Positions 1 to 7,829 are shown, counted from the first letter of the stretch. The stretch: DNA of 17,095 nt from an uncultured Burkholderiales bacterium (GCA_937872165.1 CALMOR010000074.1:5916-23010), one strand, 5' to 3'. A program made the numbers and translations. The notes: generated by a model not told the origin, from the letters alone.

Positions 1-2318
1 TAGCTGCGTCGCCACGCGGCGTACGCTCGCGAGCGATCGTCGTCGAGCCCTTCGGCCAGCGACTCGAGCGTCTCGATGTCGGCGCGCTGCTCGGGCCGCC
101 GCCCCTGTATGTCGAGCGTCGCCTCGCGCGTCGCCAGCAGGCGCCAGCGGAGCGGCCGCGTGCTCGCGTCCTCGTCCCTGTCGAGCAGCACCAGCGCGCG
201 CTGCACGTGCTTCGTCACGGCTTCGTGGGCCATGCGGGTCCTGCCCCGCTCGGCCGCGCGCGCATGGAATTCGGCCGCGTTGGCGTCGTCGCCGGCTTCC
301 TCGAAGTGTTCGGCCGCGATGCCGAGGAAGTCGTTGGCCCGCAGCCCGGTCTGCGCCGCGAGCCAGCGGGCGAGCTTGCCGTGCAGTTCCTTCTTGGTCC
401 GCTTGAGCACCGTCGCGTACGTGACCTGATGCAGGATCGCGTGCTTGAACGCGTACTCGCGCAGGTCGTCCGTGCTGGCGTCGGTCCGCGGCAGCGCGAG
501 CTCGCGGCTGACGAGGGCCGGCAGCGCGTCGCGCGCCTGCTCGTCGAGCGCGATCAACGCACGGTCCCAGAACACCTGGCCGATGACGCTCGCCTCCTGC
601 AGCGTCAGGCGCTCGGCCGCCGGCAGTCCGTCGAGCCGCGCCTGCAGCACGCCGGTCAGCGTCGACGGCACCCTGGTCAGCATCAGGCGCTCGGCGTCGA
701 CCTTCCACGTCTCGCCGGTCTCGATCGCGCCCTGGTCGATCAACATCTTGACCAGCTCCTCCATGTAGAAGGGATTGCCTTCGGAGCCGCCGGTGATCAG
801 TTCGCGCAGCGCGGCCGGGACCTCGGGCAGCCGCTTCAGCAGTTCGTTGACGAGCAGGCGGCTCATGTCCTTGCCGAGCGGCGTCAGGTCGAGTCGGCGA
901 TGGATGCTCTCGGAACACCACGCGGCACGCCTCTCGAAGAGCGTGGGCCGGCCGTACGCGAGCAGCAGCATCGGCACGTCCCGATCGATCTCGGTGAGGT
1001 AGGCGAGGAAGTCGAGCGATTCGTTGTCGGCCCAGTGCAGGTCCTCGAGCTGGAGGACGATCGGATGGCCGTCGCGCGCGCTGACGCGGCGCAAGAGCTG
1101 CGCGGCCGCGTGGAACGCGCGGTTGCGGATCTGCTTCGGGTCGTCGAGGATGCCGCGGAGGTGGCGGCTGTCGCGCCATTCGATGCCGATCAGATGGCCG
1201 AGCAGGTGGGCGTGTCCCTCGGCGAGATCGGGGCCGTCGTCGTGTTCGAAGAGCGGCACGATGCCGCGCTCCATCTTCTTGCGGGCCTCGTCGAGCGTGT
1301 CGTCGTCGGCGATCTGGAAACGCCACGCGAGGATGTCGCGCAACAGGCCGAACGGCTGCCCCTGCGTCTGCAACGAGGCACGGCCGCGGAAGATGAAGAA
1401 GGTCTCCGGTCGCGCCTCGCTCCAGGCCTCGAACTCGTACAGCAGACGGCTCTTGCCGATGCCGGCATCGGCCGTGACGGTGATCGCCGCGAGCCGGCGC
1501 TCGTCGAAGAGACGCTTGAACGCCGACTGCAGGACTTCGAGCTCGGCGTCGCGGCCGATCATCTTCGTCGCCACGCCTTCGATGCCGCGCGTGCCGATGC
1601 GGAACGAGCGCGGCTTCGCGCGGATCACGAAGTAGCTCTGTACCGGTTCGTCGACACCCTTGATCGTCAACGGCACCTGCGCCTGCACCTCGAAGAGCCC
1701 GCGCACCTGCGCATACGTGTCGTGACTGATGCGCAACGCGCCGGCCGGCGCGGTCTGCTCCATGCGTGCGGCGATGTTGACGGCGATGCCGCGGATCGTG
1801 CCATCGGCATCGACGCCGCCGCCGAGCAGGACGCCGCCGGTATGGATGCCGACGCGCATGTCGAAGCCGTCGCGGCGATGGGTCGACCTGACCTCGCTTC
1901 CGAGTGCCCGACCGAGCTCGAGCAACGCGAGGCCGCAGCGCACCGCGCATTCGCTGTCGTCCTCGCGCGTCTCGTCGGCCCCGAAGGCGGCCAACAGGTT
2001 GTCGCCCGCGTACTGCAGGACCTTGCCGCGATGTCCCTCGACGATCGCGGTGCCGCGCTCGAGCGCGTCGTCCATCACGGCGCTGATGCCTTCCGGATCG
2101 AGGTGCTGACTCAGCGTCGTCGAGCCGACGACGTCGAGGAAGAGGATGGTGACCTGCTTCAACTGCTGCCGGACCGCGGGTTCGCCGGCCTCGATCAGCG
2201 CCGCGAGACGCGCCCGCATGGGACCGAGCGCGGTATCGACGACGGCGTCGCCGAGCAGCGCGCGCTGTGCATCGAGCGCTGCGATCGAACCTTCGAGTTG
2301 CGCGCGTTCCTCGGACAT
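1..2318 (-). CDS. Class III adenylate/guanylate cyclase-AAA ATPase fusion (3' end beyond window)
   Basis: The 772 codons in the window are open to the left edge, so the C-terminus is missing. Residues 1-50 form a charged, probably helical N-terminus (MSEERAQLEGSIAALDAQ). The class III cyclase domain is at about 55-235: metal-binding Asp62 in FLDVVGST, Asp106 in YAGDNLL, and the transition-state pair Asn181/Arg185 in VNIAARME. Thr174 sits where many adenylate cyclases have the substrate-selecting Asp. An ATPase module follows: FMIGRDAEL-like entry near 253, Walker A TADAGIGKS at 282-290, and Walker B-like IVLQLEDLHWAD at 420-431. The rest is helical and resembles the TPR-like tails of this family. 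It should make cAMP (or cGMP) in the cytoplasm under control of the ATPase/repeat part; the signal is unknown. The chosen ATG gives the usual length before the cyclase domain. The common N-terminal zinc ribbon is absent. Architecture is secure; substrate is inferred. Confidence 0.93.
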   Translation of the reverse strand, partial: MSEERAQLEGSIAALDAQRALLGDAVVDTALGPMRARLAALIEAGEPAVRQQLKQVTILFLDVVGSTTLSQHLDPEGISAVMDDALERGTAIVEGHRGKVLQYAGDNLLAAFGADETREDDSECAVRCGLALLELGRALGSEVRSTHRRDGFDMRVGIHTGGVLLGGGVDADGTIRGIAVNIAARMEQTAPAGALRISHDTYAQVRGLFEVQAQVPLTIKGVDEPVQSYFVIRAKPRSFRIGTRGIEGVATKMIGRDAELEVLQSAFKRLFDERRLAAITVTADAGIGKSRLLYEFEAWSEARPETFFIFRGRASLQTQGQPFGLLRDILAWRFQIADDDTLDEARKKMERGIVPLFEHDDGPDLAEGHAHLLGHLIGIEWRDSRHLRGILDDPKQIRNRAFHAAAQLLRRVSARDGHPIVLQLEDLHWADNESLDFLAYLTEIDRDVPMLLLAYGRPTLFERRAAWCSESIHRRLDLTPLGKDMSRLLVNELLKRLPEVPAALRELITGGSEGNPFYMEELVKMLIDQGAIETGETWKVDAERLMLTRVPSTLTGVLQARLDGLPAAERLTLQEASVIGQVFWDRALIALDEQARDALPALVSRELALPRTDASTDDLREYAFKHAILHQVTYATVLKRTKKELHGKLARWLAAQTGLRANDFLGIAAEHFEEAGDDANAAEFHARAAERGRTRMAHEAVTKHVQRALVLLDRDEDASTRPLRWRLLATREATLDIQGRRPEQRADIETLESLAEGLDDDRSRAYAAWRRS

Positions 2319-2651
2319 GGCTGGTTCGGTGCTCGATGCGGCGGACGATGGATCGGAGAGCGACTCGCCGCGACGGGCGCGAAGGCGAACGAAGGGGGTC
2401 GCCGCCGTCGGCGGGCCGCCGGGCTCGCATGGCTTCGCTGCGTCCGGAAGTCGCCGCAGGATCGCGAGGACGCAGGACCGGAGCGCGAAGGATGCGCATT
2501 CTAACGGCCGCTCGCTCGCGGTGGACTGCGTGCGGCACGCATGCGGAATGCCTGCCCACCGGCACGCGCGACGATCGGCCGATACGAAATCATGCAACGA
2601 TCGCGGGCCGCGCGGGTCGGCTTCCGGTCATCGCCCACAAGGAGTTCCTCG
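2319..2651. other. Divergent intergenic region, cyclase / methyltransferase
   Basis: These 333 bases separate two divergent genes and hold no convincing gene. For the minus-strand cyclase, a TAGAAT hexamer (complement of 2498-2503) could be a -10 box, but no good -35 lies 16-18 nt upstream of it. For the plus-strand gene an AAGGAG ribosome-binding site is at 2639-2644, 7 nt before the ATG. A short perfect inverted repeat (CCGCC, 3-nt loop, GGCGG) is at 2402-2414 and is unremarkable in DNA of this composition. Confidence 0.5.
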
Positions 2652-3461
2652 ATGCGTTCTTTCCTGCCGTTCCTCGTCGCCGCGAGCATGACGATGGCGC
2701 CGGCCTTCGCGACCACCGATCCTCTCGACCGGGCGATCGCGGACCCCGGCCGTCATCCGCCGTTCGTCGCGCGCGATGGCGCGCGTCATCCGCGCGAGGT
2801 GCTGACCTTCCTCGGCATCCGGCCCGACGCGACGGTCGTCGAGCTGTGGCCCGCGGGCGGTTACTGGACCGAGATGCTGGGACCGTACCTGCATGCGAAC
2901 GGCACGTACTACGCGGCGCTCGAGAGCCCGACCGCGCAGGATCCGGCGAGCGCCGTCGCGGCCCTGCCGGCGCGGCTGCGCGGGAAGATCGCAGCGCGTC
3001 CCGAAGGGTTCGGCCACGTGCACTTCACGCAGCTCGCTGCGTCCCGTCACGAGATCGCGCCCGACGGCAGCGCCGATCTGGTGCTAACGTTTCGCAACCT
3101 GCACAACTGGATGAGCGACGGAGAGACCGCGACGGTGCTGGCGGCGGTGCACCGGGCCCTGAAGCCCGGCGGCATCTTCGGCGTCGAGGATCATCGTGCG
3201 AGTCCGGACCGGCCGCAGGATCCGAAGGCCGACGACGGCTACGTCCGGCAGGACTATGCGATCGCCGAGATCGAGCGTGCGGGCTTCAGGCTCGTCGACA
3301 CTTCCGAGATCGAGCGCAATCCGCGCGACACGACGCACTGGCCGAAGGGCGTGTGGACGCTGCCGCCGACCTACGCGCTCGGCGACGTCGACCACGCGAA
3401 GTACGAGTCGATCGGCGAGGCCGACAACTTCCTGCTCAAGTTCAGGAAGGTGGATCGATAG
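2652..3461 (+). CDS. Exported class I SAM-methyltransferase-like protein (COG4798 type)
   Basis: The protein has 269 residues. Residues 1-20 (MRSFLPFLVAASMTMAPAFA) are a clear signal peptide with an AFA cleavage site. The mature part is a Rossmann methyltransferase fold: motif I region TVVELWPAGGYWTEML at 61-76, LVLTFRNLHNW at 143-153, and LKPGGIFGVEDHRA at 170-183. These match the predicted methyltransferases of COG4798, whose members often carry signal peptides; their substrate is not established. The ATG at 2652 is preferred over upstream in-frame codons because it gives the signal peptide and has AAGGAG 7 nt upstream. It converges with the lipocalin-like gene. An exported protein with a SAM-binding fold is odd because SAM is cytoplasmic, so it may bind another ligand or act before export. 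Fold confident, function unknown. Confidence 0.88.
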   Translation: MRSFLPFLVAASMTMAPAFATTDPLDRAIADPGRHPPFVARDGARHPREVLTFLGIRPDATVVELWPAGGYWTEMLGPYLHANGTYYAALESPTAQDPASAVAALPARLRGKIAARPEGFGHVHFTQLAASRHEIAPDGSADLVLTFRNLHNWMSDGETATVLAAVHRALKPGGIFGVEDHRASPDRPQDPKADDGYVRQDYAIAEIERAGFRLVDTSEIERNPRDTTHWPKGVWTLPPTYALGDVDHAKYESIGEADNFLLKFRKVDR

Positions 3462-3479
3462 GCGGGCGACTCGGCCCGC
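3462..3479. terminator. Possible bidirectional hairpin between convergent genes
   Basis: GCGGGC at 3462-3467 and GCCCGC at 3474-3479 form a perfect 6-bp stem with a 6-nt loop, directly after the methyltransferase stop and before the convergent lipocalin-like stop. There is no U-tract on either strand, so intrinsic termination is only a possibility. Confidence 0.3.
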
Positions 3480-3530
3480 TCGGGTCGCCTCGCGCCCCGC
3501 GCGCCGTCGCGCTCGTACGGACGAGCCGCG

Positions 3531-4040
3531 TCAGCGCACCCGCTGCCAAGCGATGACGATGCGGGTGCCGTCCGGCCTCTGGAAGTTCTCGGTCATCCGG
3601 TCGCCGTCCACGACGAGCCGCAGCTCCTTGCGCGCGCGGACGTCGCCGACCCAGTTCGGGAAGGTCGAACCCTGCACGCGATTGCCGCTGAACGCGCCGT
3701 CCTCGTCGACCGCATAGGTGCCGAAGAAGCCGATGCTGCCGGCCATCGCGGCGCAGTTCTCGTCCGCGGTGCCCTGGCCGCGGACACCGGAGGCGAACGG
3801 AACGATGGTCGAGTCGGTCAGCACTTCCACGAAGTGCAGATCGGCCGTGAAGACGAGGAGTCCGTTGGGCGCAGGTCCGTAGGCCGGCTCGTTCCGGCCG
3901 CCCGGATCGATCAGCGCCGAGACCATGCGCCAGGTGCCGAGGACCTGATTGAGCGTCTCGGCCCCCGCGCCTCGTGGGGCCGTCAACGCAGTCAACGCAG
4001 CGGCGAGGAAGCCGAGAGCGAGATACTTCCATGCTTTCAT
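3531..4040 (-). CDS. Exported lipocalin-like domain protein
   Basis: The protein has 169 residues. Residues 1-27 form a signal peptide (MKAWKYLALGFLAAALTALT, then a cleavage site near AGA/ET). The mature protein starts with LNQVLGTWRMVSA at 30-42, the hallmark opening of the lipocalin-like domain family (LxGTWxLVS), and continues as a beta-rich barrel with GLLVFTADLHF, GSIGFFGTYAVDEDG and RKELRLVVDGDRM. Members are mostly uncharacterised; a small-molecule-binding or envelope role is an inference. The reading frame stays open further upstream, but the ATG at 4040 is chosen because it starts the signal peptide and has AAGGAG 7 nt upstream. It converges with the methyltransferase-like gene, 69 nt away, and diverges from the broken amidohydrolase gene. 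Confidence 0.85.
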   Translation of the reverse strand: MKAWKYLALGFLAAALTALTAPRGAGAETLNQVLGTWRMVSALIDPGGRNEPAYGPAPNGLLVFTADLHFVEVLTDSTIVPFASGVRGQGTADENCAAMAGSIGFFGTYAVDEDGAFSGNRVQGSTFPNWVGDVRARKELRLVVDGDRMTENFQRPDGTRIVIAWQRVR

Positions 4041-4272
4041 GAACGCTCCTTCGGGTCGTGCGACATCCGTCGCGTGTCGCGGGAATCGATCGTCGCGGAG
4101 AAGCCGCGTCCACCGACATCGGACGGCCTCTTCCGATCCCGCGTCGGACCGTCGCATCGAACACGGCCCTCGAACGATCGTCGTCGCGCAGGAAACGATC
4201 CGTTCGCCGCGCTCGATCGCCCGACGACATGCGACGATCGCTCGTCTTTCGCTTCCCGGCCGAGGAACGCTC
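4041..4272. promoter_or_regulatory. Divergent promoter region, lipocalin-like / amidohydrolase
   Basis: These 232 bases separate the divergent lipocalin-like gene and the amidohydrolase remnant, so promoters for both should lie here. Visible sites are ribosome-binding sites only: AAGGAG (complement) before 4040 and GAGGAA at 4261-4266 before the ATG at 4273. The 9-mer CGATCGTCG occurs at 4087-4095 and 4175-4183 and inverted at 4232-4240. It also occurs inside genes of this window, so an operator role is not supported. Confidence 0.35.
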
Positions 4273-5264
4273 ATGCGCATCGTCACCGTCGAAGAACACT
4301 TCGCTTTGCGAGGGCTCGCAGCGCGCGTCGGTCCCGACGCGATCCTCGCGCGCGGCTGTTTCGCCGCCGACAAACCGTACGGCCCGGCGGACCCGGGCGA
4401 GAAGATGGACGACCTCGGGGACAAGCGCCTCGCGGCGATGGACGCGGCTGGCGTCACGATGCAGATCCTGTCGTACGAGGGCCCGGGCGCGGACCCGATG
4501 CCCTCCGCCGAGAGCCCCTGCGTTCGCGCGAGGCGAACGACGCGCTCGCACGTTCGGTGGGGGCGCACCCCGACCGCTTCGCGGGCTTCGCGCATCTGCC
4601 GTGGACCGCGCCCGAAGCCTGCGCCGACGAGCTGGCGCGCTGCGTCGCGGAGCACGGCTTCGTCGGGACGCTCGTCGACGGGTCGACGGTCGCTTCCTCG
4701 ACGACCCGCTCTACGGGTCGCTGCTCGCGAAGGCCGAGGCGCTCGGCGTGCCGATCTGCGTGCATCCCGGCATCCCGCCGCGGCCGGTGCGCGACGCGTA
4801 CTACGGGCGACTGCCGAAGGACCTGTCGTGCATCTTCGGCATCGCCGGCTGCGGCTGGCACGTCGACACCGCGGTCCACGTCCTGCGGCCGGTCCTGTCC
4901 GGCGCGCTCGACCGGCGTGCGGAGCTGACCCTCGTCACCGGACACATGGGCGAGGGACTGCCCGCGATGGTGGCGCGATTCGACCAGATGTTCGGCGCAC
5001 CATCGCGCCTGAGCACCTGCAGAGGCCGATCGGCCGGACCATCACCGACCAGGTCTACGTCAGCACCGGCGGCTTCGTGACCGCGCCGCCGCTTCGACTC
5101 CTGCTCGACACGTTCGGGATCGACCGCATCGTGCTGTTTGCCGACCATCCCTTCATGCCGATGGACAGGACGACGGCGTTCCTCGACGCGATGCCGGTGT
5201 CCGACGACGACCGCGAGAAGATCGCCCCGGCAATGCGGATCGCGTGCTGAAGCTGACGGCATGA
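4273..5264 (+). pseudogene. Amidohydrolase-2 family decarboxylase-like gene with four -1 frameshifts
   Basis: The metal-dependent amidohydrolase (PF04909; ACMSD / resorcylate-decarboxylase-like) fold is recognisable only by changing frame four times. Segment 1 (4273-about 4518) has MRIVTVEEHFAL, with the E-x-H metal motif. Segment 2 (to about 4685) reads REANDALARSVGAHPDRFAG. Segment 3 (to about 4998) has GRFLDDPLYG, the metal histidine in VCVHPGI-like ICVHPGIPP, and TGHMGEGLP. Segment 4 (to about 5228) reads IAPEHLQRPIGRTITDQVY and VLFADHPFMP. Segment 5 ends GNADRVLKLTA with a stop at 5262-5264. Every shift equals loss of one base; two fall in C4 runs (4515-4518 and 5225-5228). Restoring four bases gives about 331 residues, a normal family length. 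GAGGAA precedes the ATG. As read, a ribosome would make a protein that is out of frame after residue 81. Either gene decay or sequencing error explains this. Substrate, probably an aromatic acid, is inferred. Confidence 0.85.
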
Positions 5265-5391
5265 GCCGATCGCTCGTGCCGATGCATCCGCCGCGGACGC
5301 GAGACAGCGAAGGGTGTGACCCGTCCCGAACGCGAAGGAAAGCGCGCGAACGCCATCCCGTTCGCTGGAGTTTTCGACCCGAGGAGCAACG

Positions 5392-5808
5392 ATGACCAGA
5401 CGAGACACCGGACGGCGCGTGGTGCGCGAGATGATGGGTCCGGACGAGGAAGCGCGCCTCGCCGGCGCGGCGGACTCGGGCACCTTCGGCGCCGCGATCG
5501 CCGGCTTCGCGATCGACCAGGCCTTCGCGGAGACGTGGACGCGGCCCGGCCTCGACCGCAAGGCACGGAGCCTGGTCACGCTGGCCGTCATGGTGGCGTT
5601 ACGTCAACCGAACGAGTTCGCGATCCACATGCGGGCCGGCCTCAGCAACGGACTGACGCTGGCCGAGATCGAGGAGGCGCTGGTGCAGACGCTGCCCTAC
5701 GTCGGCTTCCCGGCCGTCGCGACCGCGCTCGCGGCGGCCGGCGAGGTCATCGCGGAAGACAAGCTCGACGACAACGCGGGGTACACGGGACCTCGCGGAC
5801 TCCTGTAG
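5392..5808 (+). CDS. Carboxymuconolactone decarboxylase family protein (PcaC-like)
   Basis: The protein has 138 residues, the normal length for single-domain members. The core matches the CMD/AhpD fold of PcaC: LDRKARSLVTLAVMVAL at 54-70, then the conserved E-x3-H pair Glu75/His79 in NEFAIHMRAGLSNGLT, AEIEEALVQTLPYVGFPA at 91-108, and the closing ALAAAGEVIAED. It lacks the CxxC pair of AhpD peroxidases, so a PcaC-like lactone decarboxylase or related aromatic-catabolic role is more likely than peroxidase activity. GAGGAG lies at 5381-5386, 5 nt before the ATG. It follows the broken amidohydrolase on the same strand by 127 nt; that pairing is common in aromatic-acid clusters, so its pathway may now be incomplete. 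It converges with the sulfur operon. Confidence 0.85.
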   Translation: MTRRDTGRRVVREMMGPDEEARLAGAADSGTFGAAIAGFAIDQAFAETWTRPGLDRKARSLVTLAVMVALRQPNEFAIHMRAGLSNGLTLAEIEEALVQTLPYVGFPAVATALAAAGEVIAEDKLDDNAGYTGPRGLL

Positions 5809-5884
5809 TCGGACGACGACCGTGGCTCGCGCGGCGAAGCCGCCGATGGACGACTCGACGCGGACCTCCGCGAGCGTCCCGCCC

Positions 5885-5913
5885 CCGGCGCGACCCCCCG
5901 GTCTCCGCGCCGG
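5885..5913 (-). terminator. Candidate terminator hairpin at end of sulfur operon
   Basis: A perfect 8-bp GC stem (5885-5892 with 5906-5913) and 13-nt loop lies 2 nt beyond the stop of the last ATPase gene, which is where the operon should end, and between convergent genes. There is no U-tract, so intrinsic termination is uncertain. Confidence 0.35.
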
Positions 5914-5915
5914 AG

Positions 5916-6773
5916 TCATCCGCCGACCTGTCGGGAGGCGGTCGCCCGTGGGGAACCATCGACATCCCGCGGCGCTTCGCGCACCGGGGGGACCGCCGAG
6001 AGCACCCGCTCGAGGATGAGACCCTCGACGGCGGCGACTGCCGCGTCGCCTCGCCGTCGCGGTCGAGGCAATTCGATCCGCAGGTCGAGCGCGACGACGC
6101 CGTCCTCGATCAGGACGACGCGATCGGCCAGGGTCACCGCTTCTTCCACGTCGTGCGTGACCAGCAATGCGCTGAACGGGCTCCGCTCGCGGAGCGTCCC
6201 GATCAGCTCCTGCATCTCGATGCGGGTGAGCGCATCGAGTGCGCCGAGCGGCTCGTCGAGCAGCAGGAGCCCGGGCCGATGCAACAAGGCCCGCGCGAGC
6301 GAGACGCGTTGACGTTGGCCTCCCGAGAGAACGCCGGGCCATTCGTTCGCACGGTCGGCGAGGCCGACCTTCTCGAGGACGTCGAGGGCCTGCCGCTTCC
6401 CCCACGCCGTGCCGCCGGTCGGCAAGCCCAGGCGAACGTTGTCGACGACGGTCTTCCACGGAAGCAGGCGGGCCTCCTGGAACATGATCCGTACGCTGCC
6501 CCGGGCGCCGGGTCTGCCCGCCTCGTCGGTGATCTCGACGCTTCCCGCGTCCGCGGCCTCGAGCCCGGCGGCGATGCGCAGCAGCGTGCTCTTTCCGCCG
6601 CCGCTGCGTCCGACGACGGCGACGAATTCGCCCGGCGCGATCGCGAGATGCAGATTCTCGAGCACCCGTCGCGTTCCGTAGGACTTGCCGATACCGCTCA
6701 TCCGGAGCCCCACGGACCGGCCGCTACCCGCGGTCGATGATGCGAACCCCGTCGCTCGACGTCGGTCGCGCAT
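5916..6773 (-). CDS. ssuB: ABC importer ATP-binding protein, sulfonate/taurine type (terminal)
   Basis: The protein has 285 residues and is an NitT/TauT-type ATPase. Walker A GRSGGGKST is at 55-63, Q-loop Gln99 in IMFQEARLLPWK, signature LSGGQ at 149-153, Walker B LLLLDEP at 169-175 followed by the D-loop GALDALTR, and the switch His207 in LLVTHDVEEA. FQEARLLPWKTV is typical of the SsuB/TauB branch. It energises uptake of alkanesulfonates or related compounds at the inner membrane. The ATG at 6773 shares its A with the TGA of the 87-codon ORF upstream (TGATG), which supports this start. It has no permease next to it. Because the first Ssu set (permease at 14865, binding protein at 13664) lacks an ATPase, this gene probably serves it; that is inference. 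It is the last gene of the operon. Confidence 0.9.
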   Translation of the reverse strand: MRDRRRATGFASSTAGSGRSVGLRMSGIGKSYGTRRVLENLHLAIAPGEFVAVVGRSGGGKSTLLRIAAGLEAADAGSVEITDEAGRPGARGSVRIMFQEARLLPWKTVVDNVRLGLPTGGTAWGKRQALDVLEKVGLADRANEWPGVLSGGQRQRVSLARALLHRPGLLLLDEPLGALDALTRIEMQELIGTLRERSPFSALLVTHDVEEAVTLADRVVLIEDGVVALDLRIELPRPRRRGDAAVAAVEGLILERVLSAVPPVREAPRDVDGSPRATASRQVGG

Positions 6774-7036
6774 CAGCGAGCCCCGACCGGCGAGACCACG
6801 ACGAGGGCGCTCGCCCGCGGCGATCGAAACACGCGGCGCAGTCGCGCGACCCGTTGGTCTTCCCCGTCGATGGTCCGGGCAGCCGCCAGGCCCGCGTGCG
6901 GACCGCCAGTCTCGCCCGTCCGGATCGAACGGTCCCGGGCGCGGCTCGAACCGGGATACCCGAACTTCGCCGGTCCAGCGACGGCGGAGCCGAGGAGGAT
7001 GGCGGTCGGACGCGCCTCGCAACGGGAAGGTCTCAT
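6773..7036 (-). CDS. Possible small coupled ORF (87 aa) between two ssuB-type genes
   Basis: The 259-nt gap between the two ATPase genes is spanned by one frame. Its ATG overlaps the upstream stop as ATGA (7033-7036) and its TGA overlaps the downstream ATG as TGATG (6771-6775). The 87 residues begin MRPSRCEARPTAILLGSAVA and end SALVVVSPVGAR; the middle is Arg/Gly-rich. I recognise no family. GC at codon positions is roughly 77, 65 and 79 percent, so position two is lowest as in real genes here, but third-position GC is lower than its neighbours. It may be a small protein, a coupling ORF whose peptide does not matter, or chance. Confidence 0.4.
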   Translation of the reverse strand: MRPSRCEARPTAILLGSAVAGPAKFGYPGSSRARDRSIRTGETGGPHAGLAAARTIDGEDQRVARLRRVFRSPRASALVVVSPVGAR

Positions 7037-7827
7037 CGCGGATCGACGGCTCGACGGGTTCGAATGCCGTCGGCCTCCGGCACGATGCAAATCTCGTCCA
7101 TCGTCGCCTGGACCCGGCGTCTCGCGGCGACGAGGATCGGCGATGCCCGTTCGCGCGGCCGCGACAACGACACGTCGATCGGCTCGAGCGGTCGTCCCGG
7201 GACGGCGCCGAGAACCAGGACCCGGTCGCTGAGGAAGATCGCTTCGTCGATGTCGTGGGTGACGAGCAGCACCGAGACCGCGCGACGGCGCGCGACGTCG
7301 ATCAACAGCTCCTGCAGACGGATCCGCGTGAAGGCGTCGACCGCGGAGAACGGCTCGTCGAGCAACAGGACGCGGGGTTCGCGAAAGAGCCCGCGAGCGA
7401 TCGCGACGCGCTGCGCCTGGCCGCCCGACAATTCTTTCGGCATCACACGCTCGTGACCGGCCAGCCCGACCTCGGCCAGGAGCTCGCCGACGCGGGGATG
7501 ACGGTGTGCGAAGTCGCCGCCACGTCCGAGTTCGAAGGCGACGTTCTCGGACACCGTCAGCCACGGAAACAGGCGGGGCTCCTGGAAGACGAAGCCGATG
7601 TCGCGCGTGACGCGTCGCAGTGGCTGACCGTCGAGACGGACCACGCCGCGGTAGCGATCGTCGAGGCCGGCGGCGATCCGCAGCAACGTGCTCTTGCCGC
7701 ATCCGCTCGGACCGACGAGGCCGACCACTTCGGCCCGGTCGACGGCGAGGTGGAGGTCGTGCAGGACGGTCTTTCGCCGGTAGCGCTTCTCGTGCACGAC
7801 GACGTCGAGGATCGGCGGGGCACCCAT
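7033..7827 (-). CDS. ABC importer ATP-binding protein, sulfonate/nitrate/taurine type (second set)
   Basis: The protein has 264 residues with the full ATPase set: Walker A GPSGCGKST, Q-loop in GFVFQEPRLFPWLTV, signature LSGGQAQR, Walker B VLLLDEPFSAVD and switch His in LLVTHDIDEA. It belongs to the NitT/TauT branch. It forms a unit with the permease immediately upstream, whose stop is 2 nt from this ATG. An in-frame GTG at 7833 would overlap that stop as GTGA and add two residues (VT), so the start is uncertain by two codons. It ends by sharing ATGA with the 87-codon ORF. It powers import of a sulfonate-like or other small sulfur compound; the substrate is not determined by the ATPase. Confidence 0.9.
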   Translation of the reverse strand: MGAPPILDVVVHEKRYRRKTVLHDLHLAVDRAEVVGLVGPSGCGKSTLLRIAAGLDDRYRGVVRLDGQPLRRVTRDIGFVFQEPRLFPWLTVSENVAFELGRGGDFAHRHPRVGELLAEVGLAGHERVMPKELSGGQAQRVAIARGLFREPRVLLLDEPFSAVDAFTRIRLQELLIDVARRRAVSVLLVTHDIDEAIFLSDRVLVLGAVPGRPLEPIDVSLSRPRERASPILVAARRRVQATMDEICIVPEADGIRTRRAVDPR

Positions 7828-7829
7828 CG

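Noticed and set aside
2498..2503. TAGAAT as a promoter -10 box for the cyclase gene
   Set aside because: No acceptable -35 hexamer is found at 16-18 nt, so it is noted only in the intergenic entry.
207..2504. A 765-codon open frame on the plus strand
   Set aside because: It is antisense to the cyclase-ATPase gene, which has unmistakable catalytic motifs. The plus-strand translation is Arg/Ala/Asp-rich with no domain.
4087..4240. CGATCGTCG repeated twice direct and once inverted as a possible operator
   Set aside because: The same word or its complement also occurs at 34-42 and 2569-2577, and CGATCG is common throughout, so it looks like genomic word bias.
3442..5250. Long open frames around the amidohydrolase on both strands (up to about 430 codons)
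   Set aside because: They are fragments of the frameshifted gene joined to out-of-frame sequence, or shadows. Only the pieces listed in the pseudogene entry match a family.
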